64,000 bases of DNA from Monarcha castaneiventris obscurior (taxonomy: Eukaryota > Chordata > Aves > Passeriformes > Monarchidae): positions 21,376,001-21,440,000 of the forward strand of contig JAMPIT010000059.1 in assembly GCA_026261815.1 (NCBI GenBank). The letters run 5' to 3'. The notes under the pieces were generated by a model. That model was not told where the DNA came from, ran no database searches, and saw nothing but the letters and a program-made list of their open reading frames with translations. Below, piece after piece: positions 1-11,959 of the stretch. How positions within the stretch are numbered: position 1 is the stretch's first letter; each line of letters begins with the position of its first letter. The translations under genes and the position numbers were made by a program.

Positions 1-3000
1 TTTCTTCAAGGCCAGTCACATGGAAGGTCTGCTCCTGAATATAGTGATTCTTAAATCTCCATGGTCTCATTCTGTGTACATAGCACTGCGCATTCATCAC
101 ACCTCCTCTTGAGAGCCTTCATAAAGGAACACAAAACTCACATTAGTCTTTAAAAAAACAACAAAAACCAACATATATTGAATCTGCTTAAAAGGATCAA
201 AAAAATATTAAGGACTAAGTGTGATTAAAACCAATAACTTTTCTAAAAATCTTCTTTGACTGCTAAGTGTCTCACTTCCCCATTGGGCCAATGAATTAAG
301 AGCACTGGGTCTCTTCCAAGCCTGGTTCTTCATATGTCAAAGTATCTTGAATCTTTGTAGGAATTTATTCTTTTGGGCTTCATTGGGTTTAGGAAATTCT
401 TATTAAGAAATTGTTTGTTGCATCTTACTGGTGATATATGCGGGAATCTGTCCTCATAATTCCCGTTTCAGAGAGCCAGGCATAAAACAGATAATGCTCT
501 CATCTTAATTCAATACTTCAAAATTCTGTGTAGAGATTGTTCAAGACTGAAAGCATTAAATAAATTGGATATAAATCAGTTATATTTTTGCTACAAAAGA
601 TATATACTTTTAAGTTATTGACTGATGTAAAGTGTTGCCCCCTGTGTGGGAGGAAGAAGGGGTGAGAAATAGTGGCAAGCAACTATCAATTACATACTTC
701 ATTCTGATGTCCAAAGGCTGATAATTCATATGTTAGCTGCAGGAAATTAAAAGAATAAATGACTAGGGCTGTCAAAATCTTGTTTAATTACTGTTTTCGT
801 ATTTATATGGTTGTAAAAAGCTCAGTAGGAGTAAATTTTATATTCAACAGATTTTAACTATAATTATATATCCAAAATATATATGCAGATTGGATTTTAT
901 GAATTGTAACATTGTTGTTGATATAGGCCAGTTAAACAAACACTTAAATGGGAAAAATATGTATTTTTCCTTTCCCCAACATCAGTATTTTGAAGCATAA
1001 AAAGGGAATCTCAATCAACTAGTTTTCAGTGTCTGAAAATTTTTGCCTTTGAAAAGTTTCTTTCAAAATATATGCCTAAATTTATAGAAGCCAAACTTCA
1101 TGACAGCATATGTGAAAGACTAGTAAAATTTCTATTTCTGTGCTTTACCAGAGAAGTGAAATCTAATGCTTATCAAAGAACGTAACTGTTGGATGATTCT
1201 CAGAAAATTGTTAACCCCAGTATCAAAAATGTACTTTTCTCTTAATTAAGTTGCTTAATTAAAAGCAACCATAGGAACAAGAAAATATTGTTAAGTCTGA
1301 GCAGATATTTTTGCTACAATGTCCTTTAAGTTTTTAATTAATTTGAATTCAGCCAAAGACAGTACAAACCCAAAGTTTTTTGATGGTATTTCAGCATCCT
1401 TCCTGAAATCTGTAACTGCAATATTCCTCATGATTGAAGGCACTTGATTGTGAACACGGCTATGCTGCATGCTTGTTCTCTGGCCTCTCATCGGATTTGA
1501 AATAGTTTAGCTCTCTAGTGCTGGGAAATAAAATATCTCAAGCAACAGTGACTGATGAGCCCTGTCATGGATGTAGAAATAATCTCTAGTATCTGACTTG
1601 GAGATTAGAATACTATGAACATATGTAGCTGCAAATTGCAATTTATTAATTAATCTTGATTCTCTTACTATTGGCACATACAAACTGTCACTACTTCTAT
1701 TTGTCAAAGCTTAACATGAGTTTACCTTTGAGCACTTGTTCTGATACAACTGTTAAGCACTAGATTTTGTATGTGCAAGTGCCAACACTCAATTAAAAGG
1801 CTGGCAGGGCTTTTTAATCAGTTCTTAAATCATATTAAAAGTAAAACATACAGAAATGTCACACTAGGACTACTTTGTAAGTATCATACACTACTTCAGA
1901 CAGCAACCAAGCAGATCATGCACATCATTTAATTATTTACACAGATGTATCACAATAGCTGTTCCCCATCTCCACCGATGCCTTGTCTCAAGATAAAAGG
2001 CTAAGTTAAAATCACATTGATTGCTTAAGAACAAAGAGCAACAAAGGAACTTGAAAAATGACAAATACTAAACAATATTCATTTCAAATAGGTCTCTGGT
2101 TCCAAAATGGTGGGGTACATTTATTTTAAGTTTTCCAAGATATTCCACTTGGCACAATGAAGCAATTAGAGAAATTTTCACACTGGAGGAAATTTTAGGG
2201 AAACCATCTGGAATGGAGGCTGTAAGGGAGAACTGAAAAAATCGCCCCAGCTATGAACTACAGTATTGCTGAAACCATTCTGCTGGAGTAGTTTGCTAAT
2301 CAAATAGTCAAACCAGCAAAGCATGGGGACACAAATATTTTGTGTAGTGTTTCTTTTCATACTGTTAATTTTCTGCAGAGTCTCTATTCCCTTCTATTTG
2401 AAACTCCGCAAAGGACATAATGAATATTCTGTCAGCTCTAGAATTTTTCGCTGTTGCCAGAAGTGGTTGATACACCACTGTGCTGGTGTCAATGCTTAAA
2501 AGTCTGAAAACTTTGACAGCAAAATTCACAAGGAGAATCAAGTGCTATGCAAACTTGGTTAGACAATGAAAGTGGAAATTACAGAAATATAGGATTCTTT
2601 TTTACTAGGATTTTTTGTTGTTACTACTCTGAAATGGAAATATAGGAATCATGTATGCTGATTCATCTAGACGGGATTCCAGTTTTAAGGTGCCTAGGTA
2701 TTTTATCTGCTGCCTTAGCCAATGTGCAGAATGTTTCATTTAAATCCCAAATTAAGATAATACCTCCAAGAATCCTCCAGCTTTCCAGTTCACGGCATGG
2801 ATATTTTGGACTATTTGGCTTCTGTAGGTGGTAGGCTTTCAGGATGATTGCAATAAATTAGATAATAACAACTTACAAGAGGATTTCAAATGCTAACATA
2901 ATTCTCACTGTATAAATGCAGTTGCTGAGTTCACTGGGCAGTTTTCTGACATGCACAGATTGAAGGACATTACTACGAAATGTGACACGTGGCTTCCTCA

Positions 3001-3032
3001 AAACATTGCTCCAACTTACCTTGAGAGAGTGA
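1..3032. other. Unique AT-rich sequence, no gene seen
   Basis: I see no coding frame with exon-like features and no recognisable repeat family here. Short open frames are scattered over both strands and overlap one another. A small palindromic cluster sits at 1241-1269: CTTAATTAAG, then a GTTGCTT/AAGCAAC stem around AATTAA. The stretch ends at the AGCAG duplication that flanks the first solo LTR. Confidence 0.6.
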
Positions 3033-3037
3033 GCAGT
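3033..3037. repeat. Target-site duplication AGCAG, left copy
   Basis: AGCAG lies directly beside the low-coordinate end of the minus-strand LTR and recurs at 3674-3678. The length of 5 bp fits retroviral integration. Because the LTR terminus on the other side has lost its TG, the pairing is good but not certain. Confidence 0.6.
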
Positions 3038-3673
3038 GTGCCAGTTTGGCCAAAATCTAGCAATATATCCTCTTAGAGAAAAACAGGTTACAATCACCCC
3101 ACCCCCCTCACCAGGTTTGGGAAAAAAACTTTTTCCTTGAAGGAAAATGAAAGAGATAAAACCTATGTATTAACAAACACACAGGAAAAGGATAATAATG
3201 CTAAATAGTAAAATCCCTCACTATAGAGAGAAAACCTGGGACGATTTTAGAGTCCTTTCATAGGTGTGGTCCCTCCTTCTCAGAGCTGACGTGGGGGTGC
3301 ACACCCCCGAAGTGGAAAATTCTCCTGATGTGTTCTGATGTTGTTGGAACAGTCCAGAAGAGAAGAAGGAAAAACCAAAGTCCCAGGAAACAAAGTTCAG
3401 CTCTCTGTCTCACACCAGAGAAAAAAGAAAAAAACTGAAGAGCTGGCTGAAGAAGCAAAAAGAAGGGTTCTCCCTCCGTGCTACCACAGCCGGAGAAGGC
3501 AGAGAAGTCTCTATCTCTGTGTCCTTGAGATACTGCTTTGAAAGGTTCATTTGTTTGGGGTTTTTTTTTTTCTCCCCTCTCAAGCTCAGTTTAAAGGCAC
3601 AGAAAAGGCATAAAATTGATTTTTGGCAGAGAGCCATGACAGGGGATACACATCATAGAGTCACCCCAAGATG
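3038..3673 (-). mobile_element. Solo LTR of an avian endogenous retrovirus (family A, degraded copy)
   Basis: Read on the minus strand, this segment aligns by eye along most of its length with the LTR at 53387-54055, so the two are the same family. Shared blocks include the start CTTGGGGTGACT, a run around GCCTTTTCTGTGCC and TTTAAACTGAGC, the GA-rich middle, and the end around GGTGGGGTGATTGTAA. The direct repeat AGCAG lies at 3033-3037 and 3674-3678, as expected for a 5-bp target duplication. The expected 5' TG is CA here. About 26 bp present in the other copy is missing between two CTTGGG repeats. The polyadenylation signal that is AATAAA in the other copy reads AATACA here. No internal retroviral genes lie next to it, so it is a solo LTR. 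Open frames inside it are not genes. The family name is not assigned. Confidence 0.8.
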
Positions 3674-3678
3674 AGCAG
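3674..3678. repeat. Target-site duplication AGCAG, right copy
   Basis: This is the second copy of AGCAG, beside the 5' (high-coordinate) end of the minus-strand LTR. Confidence 0.6.
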
Positions 3679-4185
3679 TTACATCACGCTAACCTTAGGT
3701 ATTTGTAACCTTCCAAAGCATATCTTTCTGGCAAATAAATTCTCCATAGCGTAGTACTCACATCCCACATCCAGCGATTTAAAACGTGCTAACAGCAGAC
3801 GCACCATGTAGCAAATAGTTCTGAATTTTATTTTTACAAGCAACATCAGCTGAAGCTTTATAATTCCGCACTTGTTACAGCCAGTAAAGCATGTAGACTT
3901 CTCTCCTTTCTTCTCATTATTACCTTTCTGGGTTGCTGATACACATAGAATCAATCTGTCTCCTCCCCATTAATTCCTGTTCAGCAGCTTCCTGCCTCAA
4001 AGTACTGTGTAAAGCTGCTGTGTGATGTCAGACAGCTGGTTTCCACCTGACAGAAGATGACCCCAAGGCACTTTCCTTTTGTATATGGACTTTGCATTTA
4101 CAAAGCCTGCATAAGCTTACTTATCTGGACCTCTAAGACTAAAGTAGGCCATCTCTCTGTCAGAACTAAACATAACAGGTAAAAT
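3679..4185. other. Unique sequence between two solo LTRs
   Basis: About 500 bp of unique, AT-rich sequence. A 91-codon minus-strand frame covers part of it (3679-3954) but has no recognisable domain and shows no splice context, so it is not called as a gene. Confidence 0.5.
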
Positions 4186-4190
4186 GATGT
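4186..4190. repeat. Target-site duplication GATGT, left copy
   Basis: GATGT is directly adjacent to the TG start of the LTR and is repeated exactly after its CA end. Confidence 0.9.
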
Positions 4191-4452
4191 TGTGCTAGTT
4201 TTGTCGAGAATAGCTAGCTTTCTACTTTGTAGCTGGTATGGGGTCTCATTTTGGATTTGTGCTGGAAACAGTGTTGATAACTCAGAGATGTTTTCATTAT
4301 TGCTGAGCAGGGCTTGCGCAGAGCCAAAGACTTTTCTGCTTCTCACCCCACGCCACCATCAAGGAGGCAGAAGGAGTTGCAGTGTGACAGCCAGGATAGC
4401 TGACCCCAGCTGACCAAAGGTATATCCCATGCTCTGTGGCATCATGCTCAGC

Positions 4453-4459
4453 ATATAAA
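4453..4459 (+). promoter_or_regulatory. LTR promoter TATA box (ATATAAA)
   Basis: ATATAAA sits inside the LTR at the position where this family carries its core promoter, preceded by GCTCAGC. Just upstream, TGGCATCA (4437-4444) resembles a decayed CRE (TGACGTCA). That reading is inference from the family as I remember it. Confidence 0.65.
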
Positions 4460-4612
4460 CTGGGGGGAAAGCTGGCCAGCAGTTGCTGCTCAGGAACTGG
4501 CTGGATGTAAGTCAGCAAGTGGTGAGCATTTGCATTGTGCATCTCTCATTTTGTGTATTCTAATTATTTTATCATCATTACTATTAAAATTTTTTCCTCC
4601 CTTTTCTGCTCC

Positions 4613-4618
4613 AATAAA
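4613..4618 (+). terminator. LTR polyadenylation signal AATAAA
   Basis: AATAAA lies in the 3' part of the LTR, about 160 bp downstream of the TATA box, within CTCCAATAAACAGTC. This is the usual R-region polyadenylation hexamer. Confidence 0.7.
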
Positions 4619-4725
4619 CAGTCTTTATCTTAACCCATAAGTGTTCTCACTTTTACACTTCCTATTTTGTCCCTCATGCACTGGAAGGGAGTGAGTAGAG
4701 TGCTGGCTGGGGTTAAGCAACAGCA

Positions 4726-4730
4726 GATGT
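4726..4730. repeat. Target-site duplication GATGT, right copy
   Basis: GATGT directly follows the terminal CA of the LTR and matches 4186-4190 exactly. Confidence 0.9.
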
Positions 4731-7700
4731 GTTAGTGTCTGTAAAAATTAATATCTTTCAATTAAAAGAAAAATAAGGATCTAATGATCTCTGTAGAAGC
4801 AAAAGATTAGAGTCCACCAACAAGAACAGAAAGCTAACTGCATATAGTGTCAGAGCTGCTGAGAGAAATGCTGCCATCAAAACCCAGCTCACTTGGAAAT
4901 CTCTGCTGCTTGCCTTTCAATGAGCACGCAGAGCTTTATTTGTTACAGTTGTCTGTAGTCTAGAACACGTACCTGGGACAGAGATGGGCTGGAGTTTGTA
5001 TTTTAGAAGAGTAGAATGTTTATTTACCTGTATTTATATTGACACTACAAATGGCATTTGGTTTACAAATACTGGGAGAGGGCTGAGTGCTCTTTTGGTT
5101 ATGTTACACAAAAGTTCGGGGTTTTTTGTTGCTTTCTGATTTAAGTCCTATCCTGGAACCCTTGGGCACTAGTAAATAAGCAGCAATGTGTGGCAGCAGT
5201 TTATAAAAAGAGGGTCTACACATGTGGGTGATATGGGTTTGATTTTTTTTTGTGGACTAGGAGATATGAAAAAAACCTTACTCTCAGTCAGCTACAGTTT
5301 AATTCCCTGTTTTCTAGTTTCCCTTTTAAAGAGTATCCTTATGGCATCAGCTATTGTGGTGTCAGTTATTGCTCCTACAGAAAAATGTCATTTTAAGCTA
5401 AAATGAAAAAATAGTATTAATAAGAAAAAATCCCCAAACTGTATTGTCTAAATCTCTTGACTGGGAAAGCAAGAGTCACTGAAAGTCACTGTCCTTCCTT
5501 TAGATTTTACCTAGCTAAATAAAATAGCATTTTTATTTTAAATGTAATTGCTTGTATAAGCAAAAGTTTGGAAACCTGGATATCATGTAATATTCCTCTG
5601 GGTAGATCTAGAGTGCATTTTTCTCAGCAGGACAAATAAGTCAGCACAGATATGTGTGCTTTTATTTCCCAAGCTAGCAAGACAATCCAAACCAGCCATC
5701 CCCAGGTTCCTCACAAAGAAGGTAAAGCAAATTTACTCTGTAAAATAATACCAAAGAACTTTCTTTGATATTATTACCACAATTACCAAAAGGTGAGCAG
5801 TCCAGAATTAAAATTTTACTTAATGTTTGCTGCATGGTATACCTTTATAAGGATATGAAAGAAAGAGTGTGGTAGGTAACTCCAGCAGGCAACACCCCTC
5901 CCCACCCTCCAGCCCTTCTGAAACCCATTCCAGTGCTTAGAGGTCTGTCGTTTGATCTTGCAGGAGAGGGGGAGGTGAAGGGTAATTGAAAGGGGACAGT
6001 CCTGCTTACCAAGAAGAATATGTGAGTAAAATACAGACACAAATATGATACTAAAATAGTTACATGTGACAGTTATGAGTACCAAAGATTCCTTTCAAAC
6101 AAGGTGTTGTGGAAGGTGAAAAGGAGCAAATATAAAACATGCCTGTACATAGAAAGAGTTGTCTTGAACAACTCTGCCAAATACTTTTAGTGCAGCTATG
6201 TTTGATGCTAACAAAAATGCTGTTTTCATGCCACTGCTTATATCTGTTCACCAAATTAAATTTAAATTATATTGGTAAGATGGCAAATGTCTTTGTGCTA
6301 TTGCTCCAGCCAGCATACCTGTTTCCCTACTCTAGCTGTGCTAGAAAATTGAAGGGTAGATCAGAACTGTGTAATTGTCATGGTGGTTTGTTTCATCTGT
6401 TTTACAACCCACATCATGCACAGATCAAAGGGTTTTAAGAACAATATTGAGTTCGACTTCATATATTTTGCAGATGCTGAAACAGAGGCAATGTGATTCT
6501 CCTCACACTGTGAAGCAGTCCACCAGCAAGGCAGAAATTAGATCCCTAATGTTCACTGCATGAGTCAAGCACCCAAGTCCTGGGGTCACAAGAGCTCAAG
6601 CTGTGGCATGGCTGACAAGGTAGAAAGTGGTCCTTCAGTGAGGCCTTGAAAAGGCCAACATTGAATGATGGCTTTGCATTCAGCTCCCCAGAGCTACTGC
6701 TGGCATCAGACTGAAACACACGTGCCAGCACACGGATGGGCCACCTGCCAGGGTGAGTGGGACTGCAGAGGGGAGGCACAGAGTTTGTGCAATGGCTGAG
6801 CCAAGCACATCCACAGCCAGGGCTAAAAAAGCAGCAAGGCAACAGCCCTCCAGATGAACACTTACCCAGGATAATCAGTACAGCACTGAGCTGGCCTACT
6901 GGTTATCAGAGCAAGTGATAAGTGTGACACAAACCTAGTGAGAACATAGGAAGTGGCCAGGCACTAAAGACCAGAACTGGTGAGGTGTCAGATGTTAACA
7001 CATCAGTGTGCACATTTGCATATAGTCCAGACACCCTTTCTGCTTCATCTCCAAATGCAAAGAAAATGCACTTAAAGCAATGTCTCCCAGATTGCCTTAG
7101 GTCAACATCAAGTATCACAAAGGCAGCAACATTTCTGAGGGCAGTTGCTGAAACCACTTTGATAGTTTGTTGATCCACATGCAGATAATTCAAGCAAATC
7201 CATCAAAGTTTAGACTTTGAGTCTAGTCAAAAAGTCTGCTTTTCTGCTTGGTGGATACCACCATACAGGATTCAAAGGTCATTTAACACCCTCATATTAG
7301 CTGATTATTCCTCTGCTATTATTCTCCTGAAGGTGTCTTGCCTAGTTGTTTATCTGCATATTACTATTCTACGTAGATGCTGATACTGATTTTACTCTGG
7401 GCATGAAAAAAAACACTAACTCTTTTCAACAGTGCCTGTTACACATGTGCGTCAAGTGAAATAACATCTTGACATATCCCACAAGTGAAATCTGCGTATT
7501 CATTTCATCAAAGTGCATTGAATACATAGCACTTACTCCCCTGAAAATTATAGGGAATCCAGCCAGGAGGTTTGATGTGTTGCTTATCAGCATCCTGAAT
7601 TGTAGCATAGTTAACCATGTCTTTACTTTCCTGAAGTTTTACATGTTGTACTTCTCTGGCATGAATCCTCACAGGCTATAGAGACATTTCAATGACACAT

Positions 7701-7908
7701 TTACTGTATTAGGTATTCATTTAACTCTACTCTAAAATCAGACTGCAGCACACAGTCATTCCACTTAAACATCCAACCCATGCACATGCAAGCAGACACA
7801 TTCACTTACTTGTCTAAAACCTTTAGAGCTTGGTGACTAATTTTCAGACTTGGCAGAGGGGTACTGATCTTAAGGATAATCAGCTCATTGATCCAGTTGG
7901 AGCAACAC

Positions 7909-7924
7909 CACACACACACACACA
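7909..7924. repeat. CA dinucleotide microsatellite
   Basis: Eight uninterrupted CA units. Confidence 0.95.
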
Positions 7925-10315
7925 AATTAAGGTTTCAAATTCATCTCAAGGCCATGTAATTGCTAGATCTGATGGGGTGGTAACACACAGTAGAAAATGA
8001 GTAAAGAACCAGGACTGCCTCTTTTTGCATGCTCTGCTGTTAGAATGTTTTAGGCATAATATAATGTGAAACTGTGCCTCAGTTAAAAAGTCAATCAGGA
8101 GACAGAAATTTGTAGGAAATCTGGCTTCATCCGTTCATTAGCTGCTCACAGAACCCCTTGTTTACACTGAACACATATTGCAGGCATCAGAAGTATGTGC
8201 AGCAAATCATCTGTTTCTAAAACCTGAGGATCTGCTGTGACTGCACCACCCTTCCCCTCCTCCATCATATGCCCATAAATGCAACTGCACTCTTGTACAT
8301 TTAGCTCCAAGTGATCCACAGAGCATATATCCACAGAACAAGCAAGCAAGCAAACACAAAGGGAAAAGCTAGCAGGGATTATAATCATGTGTATCTACTA
8401 TAAAGGGAATATCTGGAGTTCTGGATGAAATTTCTATGAATAGCAAAATTCAAATTAAATTAATTTCATTATTTATGTTTGCAAATTTCTAGCCATGGAG
8501 AAAGAAGGAAAGACCTAAGGAAATTATGACTATCTGGCTGTACAACTCACTCAGCTGTCTTCTCTTTTGATGAGACTACTACAACTGGATTTCACATTTG
8601 GAAGTGGCAGGAAAATTCAGAACCCAAAGAGGAATTTCAGTCCAGTAGCCTACTGCTGTGCTCCCTCTGCTGCTCCCTAAATGCAAGCCTTATACTTTGT
8701 TTCAGGATAACTGATGTGTTAAATCCTGAAAACTTTAAATGCAGAAAGGAGGCAAATGTAACCATATAAACTGCTTACAGTCATTAAAATTCTTTTCTAT
8801 TTATGCTGACAGGACAGCTTGAAATACTCATTTTCATGAAGACTACTACTGCACTGTGGCAATGACAGAGGTCACAGCTGAAATCAATGACCTAATGTGG
8901 TAGTCACTATATGAGCACACCAAAGAGTTAACTCCGGACTTACTGTCGAATTAGAGAGAAGGTAAGAGAGAGTGAATACATGTATATTTATTTTCACTCT
9001 ACATGTAAACAGATGTTGCAGGTTCCCCAAAGAGACTGCACATGTGCTAACCATTGAGAGCTTTGATTTGCTGAGGTCTAAGTCCCATTTTGACTATGGG
9101 AAGATAGAACTTCCACTGAAATGTGTGAGAAGCTCCATACCTTCAAGGGAGTTGAAGTCCAAAAATATTTGTGGACTCTGTCTCCAAAGTCATATAGCAA
9201 GGCAAAGGGAACTAACTCTGGCATGTCTGAGAAGGATCTCAGATTACTACAATCTATCACTAAGACAACCTTCTCCTTTATCAGTACTGATAATATTTGT
9301 AGCCCACAGCCAGTGTTGTTCACTCCCATAGAGCAAATTAAGGCAAAGTCCAAGTTCTGCTGCATGGTACTCAGAACTACCCATCAACTCATTCATTGAT
9401 ATTGTAATCTCAGAACCTTTCAGACAGCAACGTCAGTGCTTCAGGTATTCACATATGCAATTTTTTTATATTCAGTATTCAATATACTTTTACTAAGAGT
9501 GTAGTAGGCTACATGTCAGTACATACTTTGTATTGTGTAAAGGATGCATTTCACTGGAATCATCAGTGCCTCTTCTGCTCATGTGATGACAAAGGGATTT
9601 TAAATCCATAGCTATGCACAGCAGCAACTGTGATCTCTATGTCACCTCATTTTGAATCACTGGAGCTTGTAGGTCAGCAACATGATTTAAATGACGAAAC
9701 AACAGTTCAAGCTCATATATTCCTGAGCTTGTCAGCTAATCCTGTCATATATGTAACTTCATAAATATGAGGATTTTTGTCACAATTACTATCCTGATAC
9801 TTTTTATGATTAATATTTTGTGTTCTTTGCACAACTTTGTAAATCTGTTATCAGGTTTCCCAAGAGGACTTAAATCAGTCTCTTCCCAGTGTCCTGTAAG
9901 TTGTGGCTTGCATTGCTGACCACTCTTTCACAGCAAGGAAGGAGGGAGTTTTCTTGGCCCTCCTTCTCCGAAGAACTCGTCCTTTAGTCATTTCCCTTGT
10001 GCAGAAGCTCACCGAATTACATTATGTATCTATGGTCACATCAAAGGTTAAGTGTACTGAAGTACTTCAATTTGCAAGTTGTGGCTGGCTGCAATCCCAG
10101 ATTCAAGCCCCCAAAAGAGGCACCTCCAATGCCTTCACACAGAAGAGGTGGTTTCCTTAGCAACTGTGACCAGTGAAAGAAAATGTGCCTGACAGGAAAG
10201 TGTATGCTGGGCTTCTGAGAAAGACAACCATCTCCCATAGCTGAAATATTCTCCTGCTGTGGTCTAGGGAGTGCTGGGTAGGGATACACTTAAAAATCTC
10301 TCTGTGCCCCTGAGC

Positions 10316-10333
10316 CTCTCTCTCTCTCTCTCT
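10316..10333. repeat. CT dinucleotide microsatellite
   Basis: Nine uninterrupted CT units following TGAGC. Confidence 0.95.
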
Positions 10334-11959
10334 GGATATAGATATTTAGACACTAAACTGATAAGCTCAAGACCCTTTCAATATATGAATCTTCTGCATG
10401 TTTCAATTACAAACATGGATCCTTGGGAAGAAGCAGAAACAAAGGAGCCTCATTTATCTCAGCTAGTTGTTCCTTTTCTGGAGCCACTTGACAATTAAAT
10501 GGAAACCACTTGAATTAAGAAATTTGCAGCACTGCTTCCTCTTAAGCAAATGCAATCAATCTCTCCACAACTCTTTAGTTAAAAGAAGTCAGTGTTTAAT
10601 GCAAACTGCTTTTGTCTTTGCATTTTGTGCATAAATTTCTGGTTAATAGAAAAGGTTAAGTACCTTTCCACTAGAATTTAATTAAATCACTCTGCCTAAC
10701 TCTTACAGCGTATCAATATTAAATTACAGTCTGTGTCCATTGTTTTGTCTCTTGGTGTTTATACTGAACAATAGCATCCAAACACCACTCTGATTCAAAA
10801 AAACCCTCACCAAAGTAATGTTTAAATACATCTGACAAATAGACACAAAGGATTACAGAAATGTAGAGAAAGCCCAGTCAAAAATGGTTTTTATGTTTAT
10901 TTCTCATCCAGGGTCTAAGTCCATTCATACATTCTATAGACAAGAGTTCTGTAGAGAAGAACAAACTTTAGGGAGCAAATGGGACCATTTACCATCATGA
11001 TGAACAGGTCACTGTCTGATTTTGGTCCTGTAATTTGAAAGAATAGGAGAAAGATGTTTCCTAGTTTGTTAGAAACCATATTCCTGACTATATCTGAGAC
11101 ATCAAACTGTACTCTGTAAGAGAAAGTACAGATATATTATACTGTACAGAGAATTTTTACACCTTTTCTTGATAATCAGATGAAAAAGATGAATTTGATG
11201 TAACTCCAAGTACTGGCTTTGGCAAAGCAAGACCACTTTCCCAGAATGCATTTTTTGAAAAGCATTTTAAAGTGTCTATAGTCAGTTACATAGGCAATGA
11301 AATACTGGGCTTTTTCCACTTAAAAATTTGCATAGTGCAAAGTCAAATTATGCTTTTGATATACCATTGCAGGAAGATTAAACCATAAAAGTGAATGACT
11401 AGAAATACATACATGTCCCATAATTTATGCACTACTGCAGGACTGAAAGAAATGTGTCAGAACAGTACATGAGACAAGACTCAAACTGCTGAATACTACA
11501 TGGAATTCAGGAAAAAAGTATGTAAAAAGTGATGTAAATGAAATGAGATTGTGATAATGATTTTTTTAAATTAAGGCAATAAATAGTAACACCATAGATC
11601 TACCCTTCTGGAGTAGTAGATGATATTTGGTCTAGAATCTGTGGTCAAATGGAGATAAGGGTAGAACTGACAATGTAAACAGAAGCAAGAACTGCATGAG
11701 GTTAAAAAACTGATATTGCAAAAATAGAGAAGTCAAGTAGTATCACTGTGGTAATATAACCAAAAAATCCCAAATGATGAAGCTACTTTAAGTTTTTAAA
11801 AACAAATTAATTAAGCAGTATGTTTTAAAAGAACAAGACATAGATAAATAAGCATGAATCCAGCGACCATGAACTCAACTCTCTTTTCCTTAAATAAATA
11901 ATGAAAAAGATTGATTGTACCTATAATTCAATTTACTTCATTGAGAAAAACACTGAGAA

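Larger units (their letters stand above)
4191..4725 (+). mobile_element. Solo LTR of an avian ERV (family B, ERVL-like)
   Basis: The element runs from TGTGCTAG to ACAGCA, so it has the TG...CA ends of an LTR, and is 535 bp long. I recognise phrases of a common avian LTR: the opening TGTGCTAGTTTTG, then ACAGTGTTGATAAC, GCTGACCCCAGCTGACCAAAGG, GCTCAGCATATAAA, and the closing GGCTGGGGTTAA. It is flanked by a perfect 5-bp duplication, GATGT (4186-4190 and 4726-4730). It has a TATA-type box and an AATAAA signal in the right order. No gag, pol or env sequence adjoins it, so recombination has left a solo LTR. The ERVL assignment is from memory of the family and less certain than the LTR call itself. 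Confidence 0.9.
4731..11959. other. Long unique stretch, no gene seen
   Basis: About 7 kb without a recognisable gene or transposon. It holds short simple repeats: a CA run at 7909-7924, an AGCA run near 8340-8355, and a CT run at 10316-10333. The longest frame is 119 codons (8972-9331, plus) and overlaps other open frames on both strands, which argues for chance. The CR1 remnant that follows may begin somewhat before 11960. Confidence 0.55.

Noticed and set aside
7014..7021. Octamer ATTTGCAT (also at 17201 and 63116)
   Set aside because: An 8-mer of this composition is expected a few times by chance in 64 kb of AT-rich DNA.
8972..9331. 119-codon plus-strand frame
   Set aside because: It overlaps a 95-codon frame on the opposite strand and a 92-codon frame in another register. 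It has no domain and no splice context.
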